Shown: positions 40,248-50,792 of the stretch, piece after piece
Layout of the letters: each line of letters begins with the position of its first letter
How positions within the stretch are numbered: the first letter of the stretch is position 1
Source: Burkholderiales bacterium
GTDB lineage: Bacteria > Pseudomonadota > Gammaproteobacteria > Burkholderiales > Burkholderiaceae
Direction: 5' to 3'
NCBI GenBank assembly: GCA_021287185.1
Contig: JAJTAZ010000011.1
Coordinates: forward strand, 1-64,000
DNA: 64,000 bases
The notes under the pieces: model-generated
Told to the model about the DNA's origin: nothing
Seen by the model: only the letters and a program-made list of their open reading frames with translations
Databases searched by the model: none
Position numbers and translations under genes: made by a program

Positions 40248-40872
40248 GTCCGCCCCCCACATTACTTGATTTGGTTGTTGTTGGGTCATCGTTTTCCTGT
40301 GCCGCTGGATTGGGCGCAACCAGTGGCGTTTGATTCAACGCGGGTTGAACTTTGTTGCGCAAAGCATGGGAATCAATATGCATTTCGAAACGCCACACAT
40401 TTTGCCCCGCCATATTCACATTTGCAATTTCACTGACTTGTACAGGAGGCTGGGTATAACGCGCTGCAACCGCTTGCAGCATGGCATTGATGGCATCACT
40501 GTCAACAGCCACACCGACCAAATGAAGACCACCGTCATCGAACTTAGTAGAAACCCAGTGCACACGCTGGTCAACCAACCACTGTGGCAACTCACCCATC
40601 CAGTCGAGCTGTCCAGCCAACAGTTGGCGCATCACCCGAGGCATATCAACGTCTGAAGCAATCTCAACCGTGCGCGATTGCTGCAATTTCGTCCACTCAG
40701 CTTTCAGTTGTTGGTTGGCAAGATTGAGGTTACGTGAGCGCCAATCAAACCACAAACCCACACTCAATAAAACCACAATAACCAGCAGCAAAGCCAGCAA
40801 CATTTCCAATAACAAACGTTTTTGAGGCTGCACAACCTCCTGCTCTTGAGGCCATAGATTGAGTAATTTCAT
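40237..40872 (-). CDS. pilN: Type IV pilus assembly protein PilN
   Basis: A 211-residue bitopic inner-membrane protein. The N-terminus MKLLNLWPQ corresponds to the conserved INLLPWR-type motif that binds PilM. It is followed by basic residues and one transmembrane helix (LLLEMLLALLLVIVVLLSVGLW). The periplasmic domain is divergent. It starts inside the pilM stop (ATGA, 4-bp overlap) and ends 11 bp into pilO. Confidence 0.9.
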   Translation of the reverse strand: MKLLNLWPQEQEVVQPQKRLLLEMLLALLLVIVVLLSVGLWFDWRSRNLNLANQQLKAEWTKLQQSRTVEIASDVDMPRVMRQLLAGQLDWMGELPQWLVDQRVHWVSTKFDDGGLHLVGVAVDSDAINAMLQAVAARYTQPPVQVSEIANVNMAGQNVWRFEMHIDSHALRNKVQPALNQTPLVAPNPAAQENDDPTTTKSSNVGGGHEQ

Positions 40873-41837
40873 GTATTCACCTGTTTGGATAAATGCCATA
40901 AAATCACTAAGCCTGCCTGTATAGAGGGGACCTGCCCTCTGAGCCGATTGGCAATCAGCCCTTCTTCTGCAATGCGTATGGGTAAACCAATACGTGATTG
41001 AATGGCTGCCATGCCCTCACGCCAAGCGAACCCCTTGCCCGCACCATAAATCATGGTCAAATCTTGTACACTGGAACCAAGCCAAACAGGCAACAAACTG
41101 GCCAACTCATCTGCAACGAAGCGCGCTGGCAACTGCAATAGACCGCCTTCTTTTTGAGCCGAAGTTTGGTACACAAAACCCGCACGTGCAATTTGAGTCT
41201 CATCCAATCGCTTATAAAATGAGCGCACACGCAAATCGGCATCAATGAACCAAAGTGTTATTTCACGCGACTCAACTTGGCAAATCGCAATCGGTGGGCG
41301 CGTCATTCGATTTTGATAGGCAAACGCCCATACTTGAGCCTCGGAACACACCCATTTCATACGCCAATCCGTATCGGCAAAGACATGGCTGTAAGGCACA
41401 ACATCTGTTTGTCGAGCAATCGCCAATTGGATGTCGGTATTGCGTTTATCAATAGAAGTACTCCGAACTGCCCAGTCATAAAACACATCATTGAGAGACA
41501 AACCCAAGGTATGGGTGATATGGCGACTGACTTGATAAGACAATTCTTCACGATCCAAGCCACGGGGCAAACTCATGTCATGCACATGCAACCAACGCGT
41601 GGGCAGGACTGTGGCGACTTGTCCCTTGAGCTTGGGCAATTTGGGCAACAGAACCCGTGCCAAGCCTGCGGGGTCAACCAAACGCCCCTCCACAACCGCA
41701 TTGGGGGCAACACAAAAACCTTGCGCCAATATGTGCGAACCTTGACGCACGACATAACGTGCTTCTTGCTCCACCAATTGCAACGCCAATGTCGGCTTTT
41801 TTACCCCGAACCAATGACGCAACGTTTCACGAACCAT
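40869..41837 (-). CDS. pilM: Type IV pilus assembly protein PilM (divergent)
   Basis: The cytoplasmic actin/FtsA-like protein that caps the PilN tail. At 322 residues it is somewhat shorter than the typical 350. It is divergent: the canonical N-terminal GIDISS-type phosphate loop is replaced by LALQLVEQEARYVV. The PilM assignment rests on the LSYQVSRHI region, PTRWLHVHDMSLPRGL and above all its place as the first gene before pilNOPQ. Nucleotide binding may be altered. It is divergent from mrcA, with a 157-bp shared control region (41838-41994). Confidence 0.85.
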   Translation of the reverse strand: MVRETLRHWFGVKKPTLALQLVEQEARYVVRQGSHILAQGFCVAPNAVVEGRLVDPAGLARVLLPKLPKLKGQVATVLPTRWLHVHDMSLPRGLDREELSYQVSRHITHTLGLSLNDVFYDWAVRSTSIDKRNTDIQLAIARQTDVVPYSHVFADTDWRMKWVCSEAQVWAFAYQNRMTRPPIAICQVESREITLWFIDADLRVRSFYKRLDETQIARAGFVYQTSAQKEGGLLQLPARFVADELASLLPVWLGSSVQDLTMIYGAGKGFAWREGMAAIQSRIGLPIRIAEEGLIANRLRGQVPSIQAGLVILWHLSKQVNT

Positions 41838-41994
41838 GCTCTGATACCTTTTTGTATGCCAAATATGTGTTTATAAAATTGTGTTGTTGGCACATGAAGA
41901 ACCATCGGATTTTTGCACAACTGTTGTTCAAGAGTATACAATAAGCACCTTTGTTTCACTCAAAATTTCGCACTTTACTCGCACACACCACACT

Positions 41995-44469
41995 ATGAGC
42001 ACTGAATCTTCTCCAAATTCTCAACCCACGCGCTCTGTGGGACGCATTTTTAAAACCCTATTTCTTTGGGGAAGTTTTGCCGCTTTGATGGCGATTATTG
42101 TTTTGGTGTTTGCCTCCGTTGTCGCATGGCGAAACCTACCCTCCGTGGACACCTTAAAAGATTACAAACCACGCATGGCCATGCAAATTTTCAGCGAAGA
42201 TGGTCAACTCATTGGGGAATTTGGCGAGGAACGACGTAGACCTGTATTGATTTCTGAAGTACCAGACCACCTGAAAAAAGCCCTGATTGCGATTGAAGAT
42301 GCGCGTTTTTACGAACACGGTGGTATTGATTACTTGGGTTTGGGGCGCGCCATTGTCAACAATGTCACAGGTGGTAACAAACAAGGCGCTTCAACCATCA
42401 CCCAACAGTTGGCAAAAAATTTCTTTTTGACCAATGAACGCACCTTTACGCGTAAGTTTTACGAAGCCTTGATGGCGAAAAAAATCGAACAAAACCTCAC
42501 CAAAGACGAGATTTTAGAACGTTACATGAATCACATCTATTTGGGGGAACGTGCGTATGGCTTTGCGGCAGCAGCGGATATTTATTTCGGCAAAGAACTC
42601 AAAGACTTGACTTTGGCTGAATCGGCGATGCTGGCCACCCTGCCGCAAGCACCGAGCAGCAACAACCCAGCGCGTAATCGCAAACGTGCCGATGAACGCC
42701 AACGGTATGTGTTGGAACGCATGTTGGAACTGAACTTCATTACCAAAGCACAGTACGACCAAGCACGTGCAGAAGTGGTTCAACTGGTGGACAAAAAATC
42801 CAACCTTCGCAACGATCAATCCACAGTCCACGCGGATTATATTGCCGAGATGGCGCGCATGTTGATGTACGACCGATTTAAAGAAGCGGCATACACTGAA
42901 GGCCTAAAAGTGTACACCACCATACGCAGTCAAGAACAAAACGCCGCTTACGCCGCTGTGCGTAAAGCCGTTTTCGCCTATGATCGAAAATACGGCTATC
43001 GCGGTGCCGAAGCACAATATAATTTGCCCAGCAAACCTGAAGAGCGGCTCAAAATGTTGGATACCATTTTTGACGAGCACCCCGATTTAGACAATGTCAA
43101 AGCGGTGGTGGTTTTATCAACCAGTGGTGGCATTCTCAAAGGTGTGACTTCCGAGGGTAAAGAAATCGAACTCAAAGGTGCCAGTTTAGGCCCAGCCAAG
43201 AGCCTTTTGGGCAGCGGTGATAAAAAAGGCATTCGCACAGGCTCAGTGGTGCGCGTGATTGAATCCACCGACGGTTTAGAGTATCGAATCACTCAAGTGC
43301 CCAGCGTACAAGCGTCGTTCATATCCATGGATCCGACCGATGGTGCCATCCATGCTTTGGTGGGTGGTTTTGATTTTCAGTTGAGCAAATTCAACCACGT
43401 GACACAAGGCTATCGCCAACCAGGCTCGACCATCAAGCCGTTTATCTACTCCGCTGCGATGGAAAAAAATGGCATGAACCCGAATTCAATCGTGGACGAC
43501 AAACCGATTAAAATTGGCTCGTGGGAGCCCAAAAACTCGGATGGTCGTTATTTAGGGCCGATTCCACTGTCCACTGCCTTGGCTTCTTCGCGCAATATGG
43601 TGTCAATTCGTTTGTTACAAAGCATCGGCAATGATTACTTCCGCAGTTATGCTGAGCGCTTTGGTTTTGAAGGCAACCGAATCGATAAATATTTAACCGT
43701 CGCACTGGGTGCGATTGAGGTCACCCCTTATGAAATGGTGGGCGCGTATGGCGTATTTGCCAACGGCGGTTACAAAGTTGACCCCTACTTCATTAAAAAA
43801 GTGGTGGATCGCTCAGGTGCCGTCATATTGGAAGCCAAACCCCGATTGACCAGTGATGAGAAAAACCGTGTGATTACCAAAGAGAATGCAGCCATGACCG
43901 ATGCCTTACTCAAAGGCGTGGTTCGGGGCGGCACCGCACGCGCCGCCAGCGCACTGGGACGCTCAGACATTGCGGGCAAAACAGGTACGACCAATGATGC
44001 GGTGGATGCTTGGTTTGCAGGGTATCAACCCAAACTCGTTGCAGTGGCGTGGATGGGTTTTGACACAGGCAATAAATCTTTGGGTGAAGGCGAATTCGGT
44101 GGTGGTTTGGCATTGCCGATTTGGATGGATTACATGCGCATGGCTCTGCAAGGCAAAAAAGTCGAAGTGCGCGAGACCCAGTGGCAAAATGCCGTCACCA
44201 ACGCAGGCGGCAACATCACCCGCAACCCAACCGATCCGAGCCTCACCATCGATGGACAACCCGCGCCACCACCAGCGCCTGAGGAATTGAACGCGGATCC
44301 AAACTCGGTGCCGCTGCCTAACTCGGATGCACGGAAAGCTTCCGAAACTGTCAATGAAGCGGACGTCAAAGCAGCCTCTGAGGGTAAATTACAGGAAATC
44401 ATTGCCCCTGTAAAACCAGCCGCACCGGCGCAACCCAAGCCCGTCAAACCGGCTGGCGCACCTAATTAG
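41995..44469 (+). CDS. mrcA: Class A penicillin-binding protein 1A
   Basis: A bifunctional peptidoglycan glycosyltransferase/transpeptidase anchored in the inner membrane (transmembrane segment about residues 22-46). The start MSTESSPNS is chosen over an upstream in-frame ATG at 41881, giving 824 residues. GT51 motifs are EDARFYEHGGIDYLGLGRA (Glu about 101) and QGASTITQQLAKNFFL. The transpeptidase has the catalytic Ser in GSTIKPF (about 478), SRN and KTGTT (about 662). A Pro/Ala-rich tail follows. The divergent pairing with pilM is the standard proteobacterial arrangement. Confidence 0.97.
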   Translation: MSTESSPNSQPTRSVGRIFKTLFLWGSFAALMAIIVLVFASVVAWRNLPSVDTLKDYKPRMAMQIFSEDGQLIGEFGEERRRPVLISEVPDHLKKALIAIEDARFYEHGGIDYLGLGRAIVNNVTGGNKQGASTITQQLAKNFFLTNERTFTRKFYEALMAKKIEQNLTKDEILERYMNHIYLGERAYGFAAAADIYFGKELKDLTLAESAMLATLPQAPSSNNPARNRKRADERQRYVLERMLELNFITKAQYDQARAEVVQLVDKKSNLRNDQSTVHADYIAEMARMLMYDRFKEAAYTEGLKVYTTIRSQEQNAAYAAVRKAVFAYDRKYGYRGAEAQYNLPSKPEERLKMLDTIFDEHPDLDNVKAVVVLSTSGGILKGVTSEGKEIELKGASLGPAKSLLGSGDKKGIRTGSVVRVIESTDGLEYRITQVPSVQASFISMDPTDGAIHALVGGFDFQLSKFNHVTQGYRQPGSTIKPFIYSAAMEKNGMNPNSIVDDKPIKIGSWEPKNSDGRYLGPIPLSTALASSRNMVSIRLLQSIGNDYFRSYAERFGFEGNRIDKYLTVALGAIEVTPYEMVGAYGVFANGGYKVDPYFIKKVVDRSGAVILEAKPRLTSDEKNRVITKENAAMTDALLKGVVRGGTARAASALGRSDIAGKTGTTNDAVDAWFAGYQPKLVAVAWMGFDTGNKSLGEGEFGGGLALPIWMDYMRMALQGKKVEVRETQWQNAVTNAGGNITRNPTDPSLTIDGQPAPPPAPEELNADPNSVPLPNSDARKASETVNEADVKAASEGKLQEIIAPVKPAAPAQPKPVKPAGAPN

Positions 44470-44504
44470 GCTCGTACCACAGCCGTTACAGACGCGGCAC
44501 AGCC

Positions 44505-44537
44505 CTAAAAAAGCGGATTGAATAATCCGCTTTTTTG
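44505..44537. terminator. Terminator after mrcA
   Basis: A 13-bp perfect stem AAAAAAGCGGATT/AATCCGCTTTTTT (arms 44507-44519 and 44524-44536) with a 4-nt loop. Textbook rho-independent, functional from either strand. Confidence 0.9.
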
Positions 44538-44598
44538 GTGCACATCGTTTACAATTGGACTTAATATTTAACTCACCACCAAACCATTCGAGTACCTC

Positions 44599-47265
44599 AT
44601 GCCACTGCGCCAAGACTATCTACCCTATCCTTACACATTTTCTGAAATTCATTTATCTTTGCTTTTGGATGCACACAGCACACAGGTGCGCACACGCCTA
44701 TTGTTTGAGCGCAAAGCAGGTTTTGAAACCGACACTTTGGTGCTTGATGGAGAGCAGATTGAACTCATCAGTATTGCGCTTGACGGTAAAACACTCAGTC
44801 AAACAGACTACGTCCTAACCGACAAAACCCTTACTCTGCACAATGTCCCGAAATCAGGCGAGTTGGTCACCACCACCACCTGTGCCCCCATCAAAAACAC
44901 CAGTCTGTCGGGTTTATTCGCAACAGGCAAACACTTGATGACCCAGTGCGAAGCCGAAGGTTTTCGCCGCATTACCTATTTTGCCGACCGTCCCGATGTA
45001 TTAACGGTGTACACGGTTGAACTGATTGCCGATAAAGTGACCTATCCTGTGTTATTGGCCAATGGCAATTTGCTCGAAGCACACGATTTGGACAATGGTT
45101 TGCATCGCAGTCTATGGCATGATCCTTTCCCCAAACCTTCTTATTTATTCGCAGTGGTAGCGGGTCAATTGGCACATATTGAAGAAACAATTGAGCACAA
45201 CGGGCAATCGAAATTGTTACAAGTATATGTTGAACCACACGATATTGCCAAAGCGCAATTTGCACTCGACAGCCTCAAAGCCTCAATGAAATGGGATTTA
45301 GCGCGCTATGGTTTGCCACTGGATTTAGAGCGCTTTATGATTGTTGCAACCAGCGACTTCAATATGGGCGCAATGGAGAACAAGGGTCTGAACATTTTCA
45401 ACACCAAATTCGTGCTGGCGCATCCCGACACTTCGACTGATGTCGATTTTGAACATGTTGAAGCGGTGGTTGGACATGAATACTTTCACAACTGGACGGG
45501 CAACCGCGTGACCTGTCAAGATTGGTTTCAACTGAGTTTAAAAGAAGGATTGACTGTCTATCGTGACCAAGAATTCACGGCGGACCAACTGGCGCAAGGT
45601 TTATCTGAATCCGAAGCCCAATCCGCACGCGCGGTGCAACGCATCGGTAATGTGATGAATTTGTGTGCCGCACAATTTATGGAAGACGCGGGACCAATGG
45701 CGCATCCGATACGCCCGAACGCGTATGAGGAAATCAATAATTTTTACACCATGACCGTTTATGAAAAAGGTGCGGAAGTGGTGCGCATGTACGAAACCTT
45801 GCTCGGACGCGACGGTTTTCGTCGTGGGATGGATGAGTACTTCAAACGCCATGACGGTCAAGCGGTGACATGCGATGATTTTCGCATGGCGATGGCGGAT
45901 GCCAACGGCATGGATTTAACCCAATTTGCCCGCTGGTACGAACAAGCAGGCACGCCACGCGTTCATGCACAGGGCAGATACGATGCAGCAGCGCAGACCT
46001 ACACATTGACTCTGAGCCAATCCAATCCTGCGGTCGGCATTGAATTGGAAGAGGTGAACTTGGTCAAACCGCCTTTGCACATTCCATTTAATTTGGGTTT
46101 GATTGACAGCGTGACACACACCAGTTTGCCTTTAAATCCAGCGGGTGCGCAAACCCTCACGTTGAACTTAACCGAAACCACACAAAGTTTTGTGTTTGAA
46201 CACATTCCACACGCACCCATTCCATCGCTCAATCGCAATTTTGGCGCACCGATACAAGTGCAGTTTGACTACAGCGAGGCCGAATTATTGACTTTGCTGG
46301 CGTGTGACACCGATGCGTTCAATCGTTGGGATGCTGGGCAACAATTGTTCACGCGCGCGATTCTGCGTGTCATGAATGGTCAAACTCAAGCCACGGTATT
46401 GGATGAAGCATTGCTTGAACGTTTAAACCGCTTACTCAACGATATGAGCCTGTCACCTGCGTATCGCGCTGTGCTGTTCACATTACCAAGTTTTGCCACC
46501 CTCTCACAACGTGTGCAGCAAACACAACTGCTGGATCCCCAAGCACTATTCAGCGCGCGCGAAACGGTGGTCAACGCTCTTGCCAAAGCACTCGCATCAC
46601 AATGGCAAAACACCTATAATCAATTCAACCTGAATAAACCTTACGAGTACAACGGCAGCGCGGCAGGTGAGCGCAGCCTGAAAAACTTGGCTCTGAGTTA
46701 TTGGGCGAAAGCCGATGCCGCTGCTTGGGATGCGGTGCAAACCCAGTACCACCAAGCAGACAATATGACCGACCGCTACAGCGCACTCAACACCGCGATT
46801 CAAAACTTTAGCGAACAATCAAATACATTGATTGAAGACTTTTACCAGCGTTTTGCAAACGAAGCACTGGTGATTGATAAATGGTTCACCGCTCAGGCGA
46901 CACGCACCTCAGGCGAGTTTTCGCACATGCACGACTCACTCACACAGTTGATGGCACACCCTGCTTTTACCAACCCCAATCCAAACCGCCTGCGCTCGTT
47001 GATATTCGCATTTTGCAACAGCAACCCTCGCCACTTTCACCAAGCCAACGGCGCTGGTTATCAATTTTGGGCGGAGCAAGTGTTGGTGATTGATGCCAAA
47101 AATCCGCAGGTGGCCTCGCGTTTGGCGCGTACATGCGAGCACTGGCGCACGTTTGCCGAGCCATATCAAGCACAGATGAAACGCGCATTGACACGCATTG
47201 CTCAAGCGAACACGCTCTCAGACGACACGCGTGAAATCGTACATAAAGCACTACGAATTCAATAA
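44599..47265 (+). CDS. pepN: Aminopeptidase N (M1 family)
   Basis: A cytoplasmic zinc metalloaminopeptidase of the E. coli PepN type, 888 residues against 870. The exopeptidase motif [12 protein letters not shown] starts near residue 257. The zinc site [16 protein letters not shown]...[13 protein letters not shown] is near 291-320 (HEYFH plus the downstream Glu). The C-terminal alpha-helical cap is complete. It broadly trims N-terminal residues in peptide turnover. It has its own start after the mrcA terminator and precedes fbp. Confidence 0.97.
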   Translation: MPLRQDYLPYPYTFSEIHLSLLLDAHSTQVRTRLLFERKAGFETDTLVLDGEQIELISIALDGKTLSQTDYVLTDKTLTLHNVPKSGELVTTTTCAPIKNTSLSGLFATGKHLMTQCEAEGFRRITYFADRPDVLTVYTVELIADKVTYPVLLANGNLLEAHDLDNGLHRSLWHDPFPKPSYLFAVVAGQLAHIEETIEHNGQSKLLQVYVEPHDIAKAQFALDSLKASMKWDLARYGLPLDLERFMIVATSDFNMGAMENKGLNIFNTKFVLAHPDTSTDVDFEHVEAVVGHEYFHNWTGNRVTCQDWFQLSLKEGLTVYRDQEFTADQLAQGLSESEAQSARAVQRIGNVMNLCAAQFMEDAGPMAHPIRPNAYEEINNFYTMTVYEKGAEVVRMYETLLGRDGFRRGMDEYFKRHDGQAVTCDDFRMAMADANGMDLTQFARWYEQAGTPRVHAQGRYDAAAQTYTLTLSQSNPAVGIELEEVNLVKPPLHIPFNLGLIDSVTHTSLPLNPAGAQTLTLNLTETTQSFVFEHIPHAPIPSLNRNFGAPIQVQFDYSEAELLTLLACDTDAFNRWDAGQQLFTRAILRVMNGQTQATVLDEALLERLNRLLNDMSLSPAYRAVLFTLPSFATLSQRVQQTQLLDPQALFSARETVVNALAKALASQWQNTYNQFNLNKPYEYNGSAAGERSLKNLALSYWAKADAAAWDAVQTQYHQADNMTDRYSALNTAIQNFSEQSNTLIEDFYQRFANEALVIDKWFTAQATRTSGEFSHMHDSLTQLMAHPAFTNPNPNRLRSLIFAFCNSNPRHFHQANGAGYQFWAEQVLVIDAKNPQVASRLARTCEHWRTFAEPYQAQMKRALTRIAQANTLSDDTREIVHKALRIQ

Positions 47266-47323
47266 TTGCAACCCATACGGGACTCGTACATCAGACCGAT
47301 TTTTAAACTTCAAAGGAAATCTT

Positions 47324-48328
47324 ATGAAACGCAAATCACTTTCACGCTATTTGATTGAACAAGAACGCGAACACGGCAACATTCCGAATGATTTACGCTT
47401 GCTGCTGGAAGTCGTTTCACGTGCCTGCAAACTCATCAGCCATTCAGTCTCCAAAGGCGCGCTCGGCGACGTACTCGGTGGCGCAGGTACCGAAAATGTA
47501 CAAGGTGAAGCACAAAAAAAACTTGATGTGCTTTCCAATGAGATTTTATTGGAGGCCAACGAATGGGGTGGGCACCTTGCAGGCATGGCTTCTGAAGAAA
47601 TGGAAACCATTTATGAGATTCCCAATCGCTTTCCTCAAGGCGAATATCTATTGGTCTTTGACCCGCTGGATGGCTCATCCAATATTGACATCAATTCACC
47701 CGTTGGCACGATTTTCTCAGTGATGAAAAAAGTCGATATGGACACCCAAGTCGATGAAGAGGATTTCCTTCAACCAGGCAACCAGCAGGTCGCGGCAGGT
47801 TACGCGATTTATGGCCCACAGACGTTATTGGTGCTCTCAACGGGCTTTGGCACGCACTGTTTTACCTTGGACTTGGAACTGGGTTCATGGATTTTGACCA
47901 AAGAAAACATGCAAATCCCCAAAGCCACCGCCGAATACGCCATCAACGCCTCAAATGAGCGTCATTGGCAAGCACCCGTACAACGTTATATCAACGAATT
48001 GCGTGCGGGCAAAACAGGGCCTTTGGGTAAAGACTACAACATGCGCTGGGTGGCCGCCATGGTCGCCGATGCGCATCGCATTCTCACGCGTGGCGGCATC
48101 TTCATGTACCCTTATGACTTGCGCGAGCCAGACCGTGCAGGCAAATTGCGTTTGCTGTACGAAGCCAACCCAATTTCAATGCTGATTGAACAAGCGGGCG
48201 GTTTATCCACCAATGGCACACAACGCATTTTGGACATTCAACCTTCAGGATTGCATGAGCGCGTGGCAGTGTTTATGGGCTCATCCGAGGAAGTCCAGCG
48301 CATTACTGATTACCATTTGAACGCTTAA
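47324..48328 (+). CDS. fbp: Fructose-1,6-bisphosphatase, class I
   Basis: Hydrolyses fructose 1,6-bisphosphate to fructose 6-phosphate in gluconeogenesis or the Calvin cycle; 334 residues. The metal/phosphate loop [12 protein letters not shown] is near residue 112, and [20 protein letters not shown] and [20 protein letters not shown] are conserved. AAAGGAAA precedes the ATG at good spacing. An in-frame extension to 47198 overlaps pepN and is rejected. It sits just before recA, with no obvious functional link. Confidence 0.97.
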   Translation: MKRKSLSRYLIEQEREHGNIPNDLRLLLEVVSRACKLISHSVSKGALGDVLGGAGTENVQGEAQKKLDVLSNEILLEANEWGGHLAGMASEEMETIYEIPNRFPQGEYLLVFDPLDGSSNIDINSPVGTIFSVMKKVDMDTQVDEEDFLQPGNQQVAAGYAIYGPQTLLVLSTGFGTHCFTLDLELGSWILTKENMQIPKATAEYAINASNERHWQAPVQRYINELRAGKTGPLGKDYNMRWVAAMVADAHRILTRGGIFMYPYDLREPDRAGKLRLLYEANPISMLIEQAGGLSTNGTQRILDIQPSGLHERVAVFMGSSEEVQRITDYHLNA

Positions 48329-48502
48329 AATCAGAACAATGGGACAAGCGCACAGTGCGTTTGCCTATTTGTCTTTCGATGGTTTGATTTTTGTAACAAA
48401 AACCACACGGCCATTTTAAACTGTGTTAGAGTGACGCACTGATAGCGTTTGCTCGCGTTACAAACGAACAAACACCCACCCACAGCATAAGGACACAACA
48501 CC

Positions 48503-49621
48503 ATGGCAAAAGCCGAAAGCAAACCACAGGTCAATCAAGCCACCAATAATTCCGAAAAAGCCAAAGCCCTCGCCGCTGCATTGGCGCAAATTGAAAAACA
48601 ATTTGGCAAAGGCTCCATCATGCGTTTGGGTAACAACGACACCCCGCCCGACATTGATGTGGTGTCCACTGGCTCACTTGGCTTGGACGTAGCATTGGGT
48701 GTGGGCGGTTTGCCTCGTGGTCGCGTGATTGAAATTTACGGCCCTGAGTCTTCAGGTAAAACCACCTTGACCCTACACGTTGTTGCAGAAATGCAAAAAC
48801 TCGGCGGTACGTGTGCCTTTGTCGATGCCGAACACGCGTTGGATACCCAATACGCGCAAAAACTGGGTGTGGACTTGAACGATTTATTGATTTCTCAGCC
48901 CGACACAGGCGAGCAAGCCCTCGAAATGGTTGACGCGTTGGTGCGCTCAGGCGCAGTTGACCTCATCGTGGTCGACTCGGTTGCAGCACTCGTACCCCGC
49001 GCCGAGATCGAAGGTGACATGGGGGATTCATTACCCGGTTTGCAAGCGCGTTTGATGAGCCAAGCCCTGCGCAAACTCACTGCATCGATTGGTCGCTCGA
49101 ACTGCACTGTGATATTCATCAACCAAATCCGCATGAAAATCGGCGTGATGTTTGGTTCACCCGAAACCACTACTGGTGGTAACGCACTCAAATTCTACGC
49201 TTCGGTACGTTTGGACATCCGCCGCATCGGCAGCATCAAAAAAGGCGATGAAATTGTCGGCAATGAAACCAAAGTCAAAGTGGTCAAAAACAAAGTTGCG
49301 CCACCGTTCAAAGAAGTGTTTTTTGACATCATCTATGGCGAAGGCATTTCACGCGAAGGCGAAGTCATTGACATGGGTGTGGCACAAGGCGTTATCGAAA
49401 AATCAGGCGCATGGTATAGCTATGGCGCAGATCGCATCGGCCAAGGCAAGGACAACGTGCGCGAATATCTGCGTCAAAACCCAGCAATTTCAACTGAAAT
49501 CGAAAACCTCGTGCGCGACAAACTCGGTGTAAAGTCACGCGCCGTGGCGGACAAACCCGTTGAGGACAAAAAAGCCGCCAAAGCCTCTTTTGAAGACAAA
49601 GCCCTTGCTGAAGATGAGTAA
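48503..49621 (+). CDS. recA: Recombinase A
   Basis: Forms ATP-dependent filaments on single-stranded DNA for homologous pairing and SOS induction. At 372 residues it is slightly longer than E. coli RecA (353) because of an N-terminal Lys/Ala-rich lead and an acidic tail. Walker A is GPESSGKTT (80-88). The conserved [21 protein letters not shown]2 loop region is intact. Upstream (48329-48502) I found no CTGT-N8-ACAG LexA box, so SOS control here is unproven. recX does not follow; rlmJ does. Its natural partners in this window are addAB and comEC. Confidence 0.99.
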   Translation: MAKAESKPQVNQATNNSEKAKALAAALAQIEKQFGKGSIMRLGNNDTPPDIDVVSTGSLGLDVALGVGGLPRGRVIEIYGPESSGKTTLTLHVVAEMQKLGGTCAFVDAEHALDTQYAQKLGVDLNDLLISQPDTGEQALEMVDALVRSGAVDLIVVDSVAALVPRAEIEGDMGDSLPGLQARLMSQALRKLTASIGRSNCTVIFINQIRMKIGVMFGSPETTTGGNALKFYASVRLDIRRIGSIKKGDEIVGNETKVKVVKNKVAPPFKEVFFDIIYGEGISREGEVIDMGVAQGVIEKSGAWYSYGADRIGQGKDNVREYLRQNPAISTEIENLVRDKLGVKSRAVADKPVEDKKAAKASFEDKALAEDE

Positions 49622-49638
49622 AAGCCGATAGGTTTATT

Positions 49639-49647
49639 TGTTACAAT
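49639..49647 (+). promoter_or_regulatory. Candidate extended -10 promoter of rlmJ
   Basis: TGTTACAAT lies about 18 bp after the recA stop. Initiation near 49654 would put the strong hairpin at 49663-49690 inside the rlmJ leader. The motif is identical to the acpP candidate. Confidence 0.45.
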
Positions 49648-49662
49648 CGCGTATTGCGCACA

Positions 49663-49697
49663 ATAGGGGCAAATCAATATTTGCCCCTATCATTTTT
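49663..49697 (+). terminator. Hairpin with T-tract between recA and rlmJ
   Basis: A perfect 12-bp stem ATAGGGGCAAAT/ATTTGCCCCTAT (49663-49674, 49679-49690) with a CAAT loop and a short T-run. It would terminate recA transcripts. It ends 18 bp before the rlmJ ATG. Confidence 0.8.
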
Positions 49698-49707
49698 GGA
49701 AAATACC

Positions 49708-50607
49708 ATGTTCAGTTACCGCCACGCCTTTCACGCAGGCAATCACGCCGATGTGCTCAAGCACATGACACTGTTGCAAATTTGCCAGTACATGACACAA
49801 AAAGATAAACCCGTCACTTACATCGATACCCATGCGGGCGTGGGCATGTACCAATTGTCTAATCCAATGGCGCAAAAAAGCGGTGAGCATGAGACGGGTA
49901 TCAGCAAATTATGGGCTTTGTGGACGGACAAAAATCAGCGCAATCAATTGCCTGAATTATTGCAAAAATACCTTAAATTCATCAGCGATTTAAATCCATC
50001 GGGCGAACTCAAACATTACCCAGGTTCACCCACGGTTGCATCACACAACCTGCGTGAAATTGACCGTCTGAAAATATTTGAATTGCATCCGACCGACATG
50101 CGTTTGCTGGATGACAATATTCGATACATCAACCTACCCAATAGCACAGATGACAAACGCATTTTATTCAAAACTGTTGATGGTTTTGTTGGTCTCAAGG
50201 CCAACCTACCACCGCCCTCGCGACGCGGCGTGGTGCTGATTGACCCATCGTATGAAATCAAAGATGACTACACTAAAGTCGCCAAAGCGATGAAAGATGT
50301 CATGGTGCGCTTTCCTACAGGCACGTATGCGATTTGGTATCCCATCCTTGCGCGCCCCGAATCGCGCAACCTCGCCACCCAGTTGGAGCGTATTGCCACC
50401 GATGCAGGGGCAAAATGGCTACACGCCAGTTTGGCAATTGACCAAGTGCAACCGTCCCACCTCGCGGCAGGCTTGCAAGCCTCTGGTATGTTCGTATTCA
50501 ACCCACCGTGGACATTGGCAGAGCAACTACAAGCGAGTTTACCCGTGGTGACTGAATGCCTCAAAACCAGTGGTTCTGGGCGATATGAATTGATGACGGG
50601 GATGTAA
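49708..50607 (+). CDS. rlmJ: 23S rRNA (adenine(2030)-N6)-methyltransferase
   Basis: The RlmJ (YhiR) methyltransferase adds a methyl group to A2030 in 23S rRNA with SAM; 299 residues. The N-terminus MFSYRHAFHAGNHADVLKHM is a strong family signature. YIDTHAGVGMYQL is motif I, VLIDPSYE is motif IV and FVFNPPWTL is in the C-terminal part. The start at 49708 is set by this signature; an extension to 49654 would cross the hairpin. No partner gene is seen. Confidence 0.96.
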   Translation: MFSYRHAFHAGNHADVLKHMTLLQICQYMTQKDKPVTYIDTHAGVGMYQLSNPMAQKSGEHETGISKLWALWTDKNQRNQLPELLQKYLKFISDLNPSGELKHYPGSPTVASHNLREIDRLKIFELHPTDMRLLDDNIRYINLPNSTDDKRILFKTVDGFVGLKANLPPPSRRGVVLIDPSYEIKDDYTKVAKAMKDVMVRFPTGTYAIWYPILARPESRNLATQLERIATDAGAKWLHASLAIDQVQPSHLAAGLQASGMFVFNPPWTLAEQLQASLPVVTECLKTSGSGRYELMTGM

Positions 50608-50676
50608 AAATTATTGACTGAGTCGAAATAACGATTGAGGCATTGCGAGCTCACCCCGCAGTCTCCTTGTCAGGTC

Positions 50677-50754
50677 GTAGGGGCGCACCCGCGTGTGCGC
50701 CCAGTTCGCATGGCACTGTGCAAGTGCAGGGCAGACACATGGGTCTGCCCCTAC
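50677..50754. repeat. Nested palindromic intergenic repeat
   Basis: The outer arms GTAGGGGC (50677-50684) and GCCCCTAC (50747-50754) enclose two further hairpins: GGGCGCAC/GTGCGCCC (50681-50699 area) and GGGCAGAC/GTCTGCCC (50730-50750 area). It lies in the gap between rlmJ and the DUF4197 gene. The words belong to a class of dispersed GTAGGGGC repeats common in bacteria. Confidence 0.75.
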
Positions 50755-50792
50755 ATCAAAAAACTTTAAATTCGCTAACGTACTACCTGCTT

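Noticed and set aside
48329-48502. LexA box upstream of recA
   Set aside because: No CTGT-N8-ACAG match was found by reading; only a loose CGTTTG/CAAACG inverted repeat is present.
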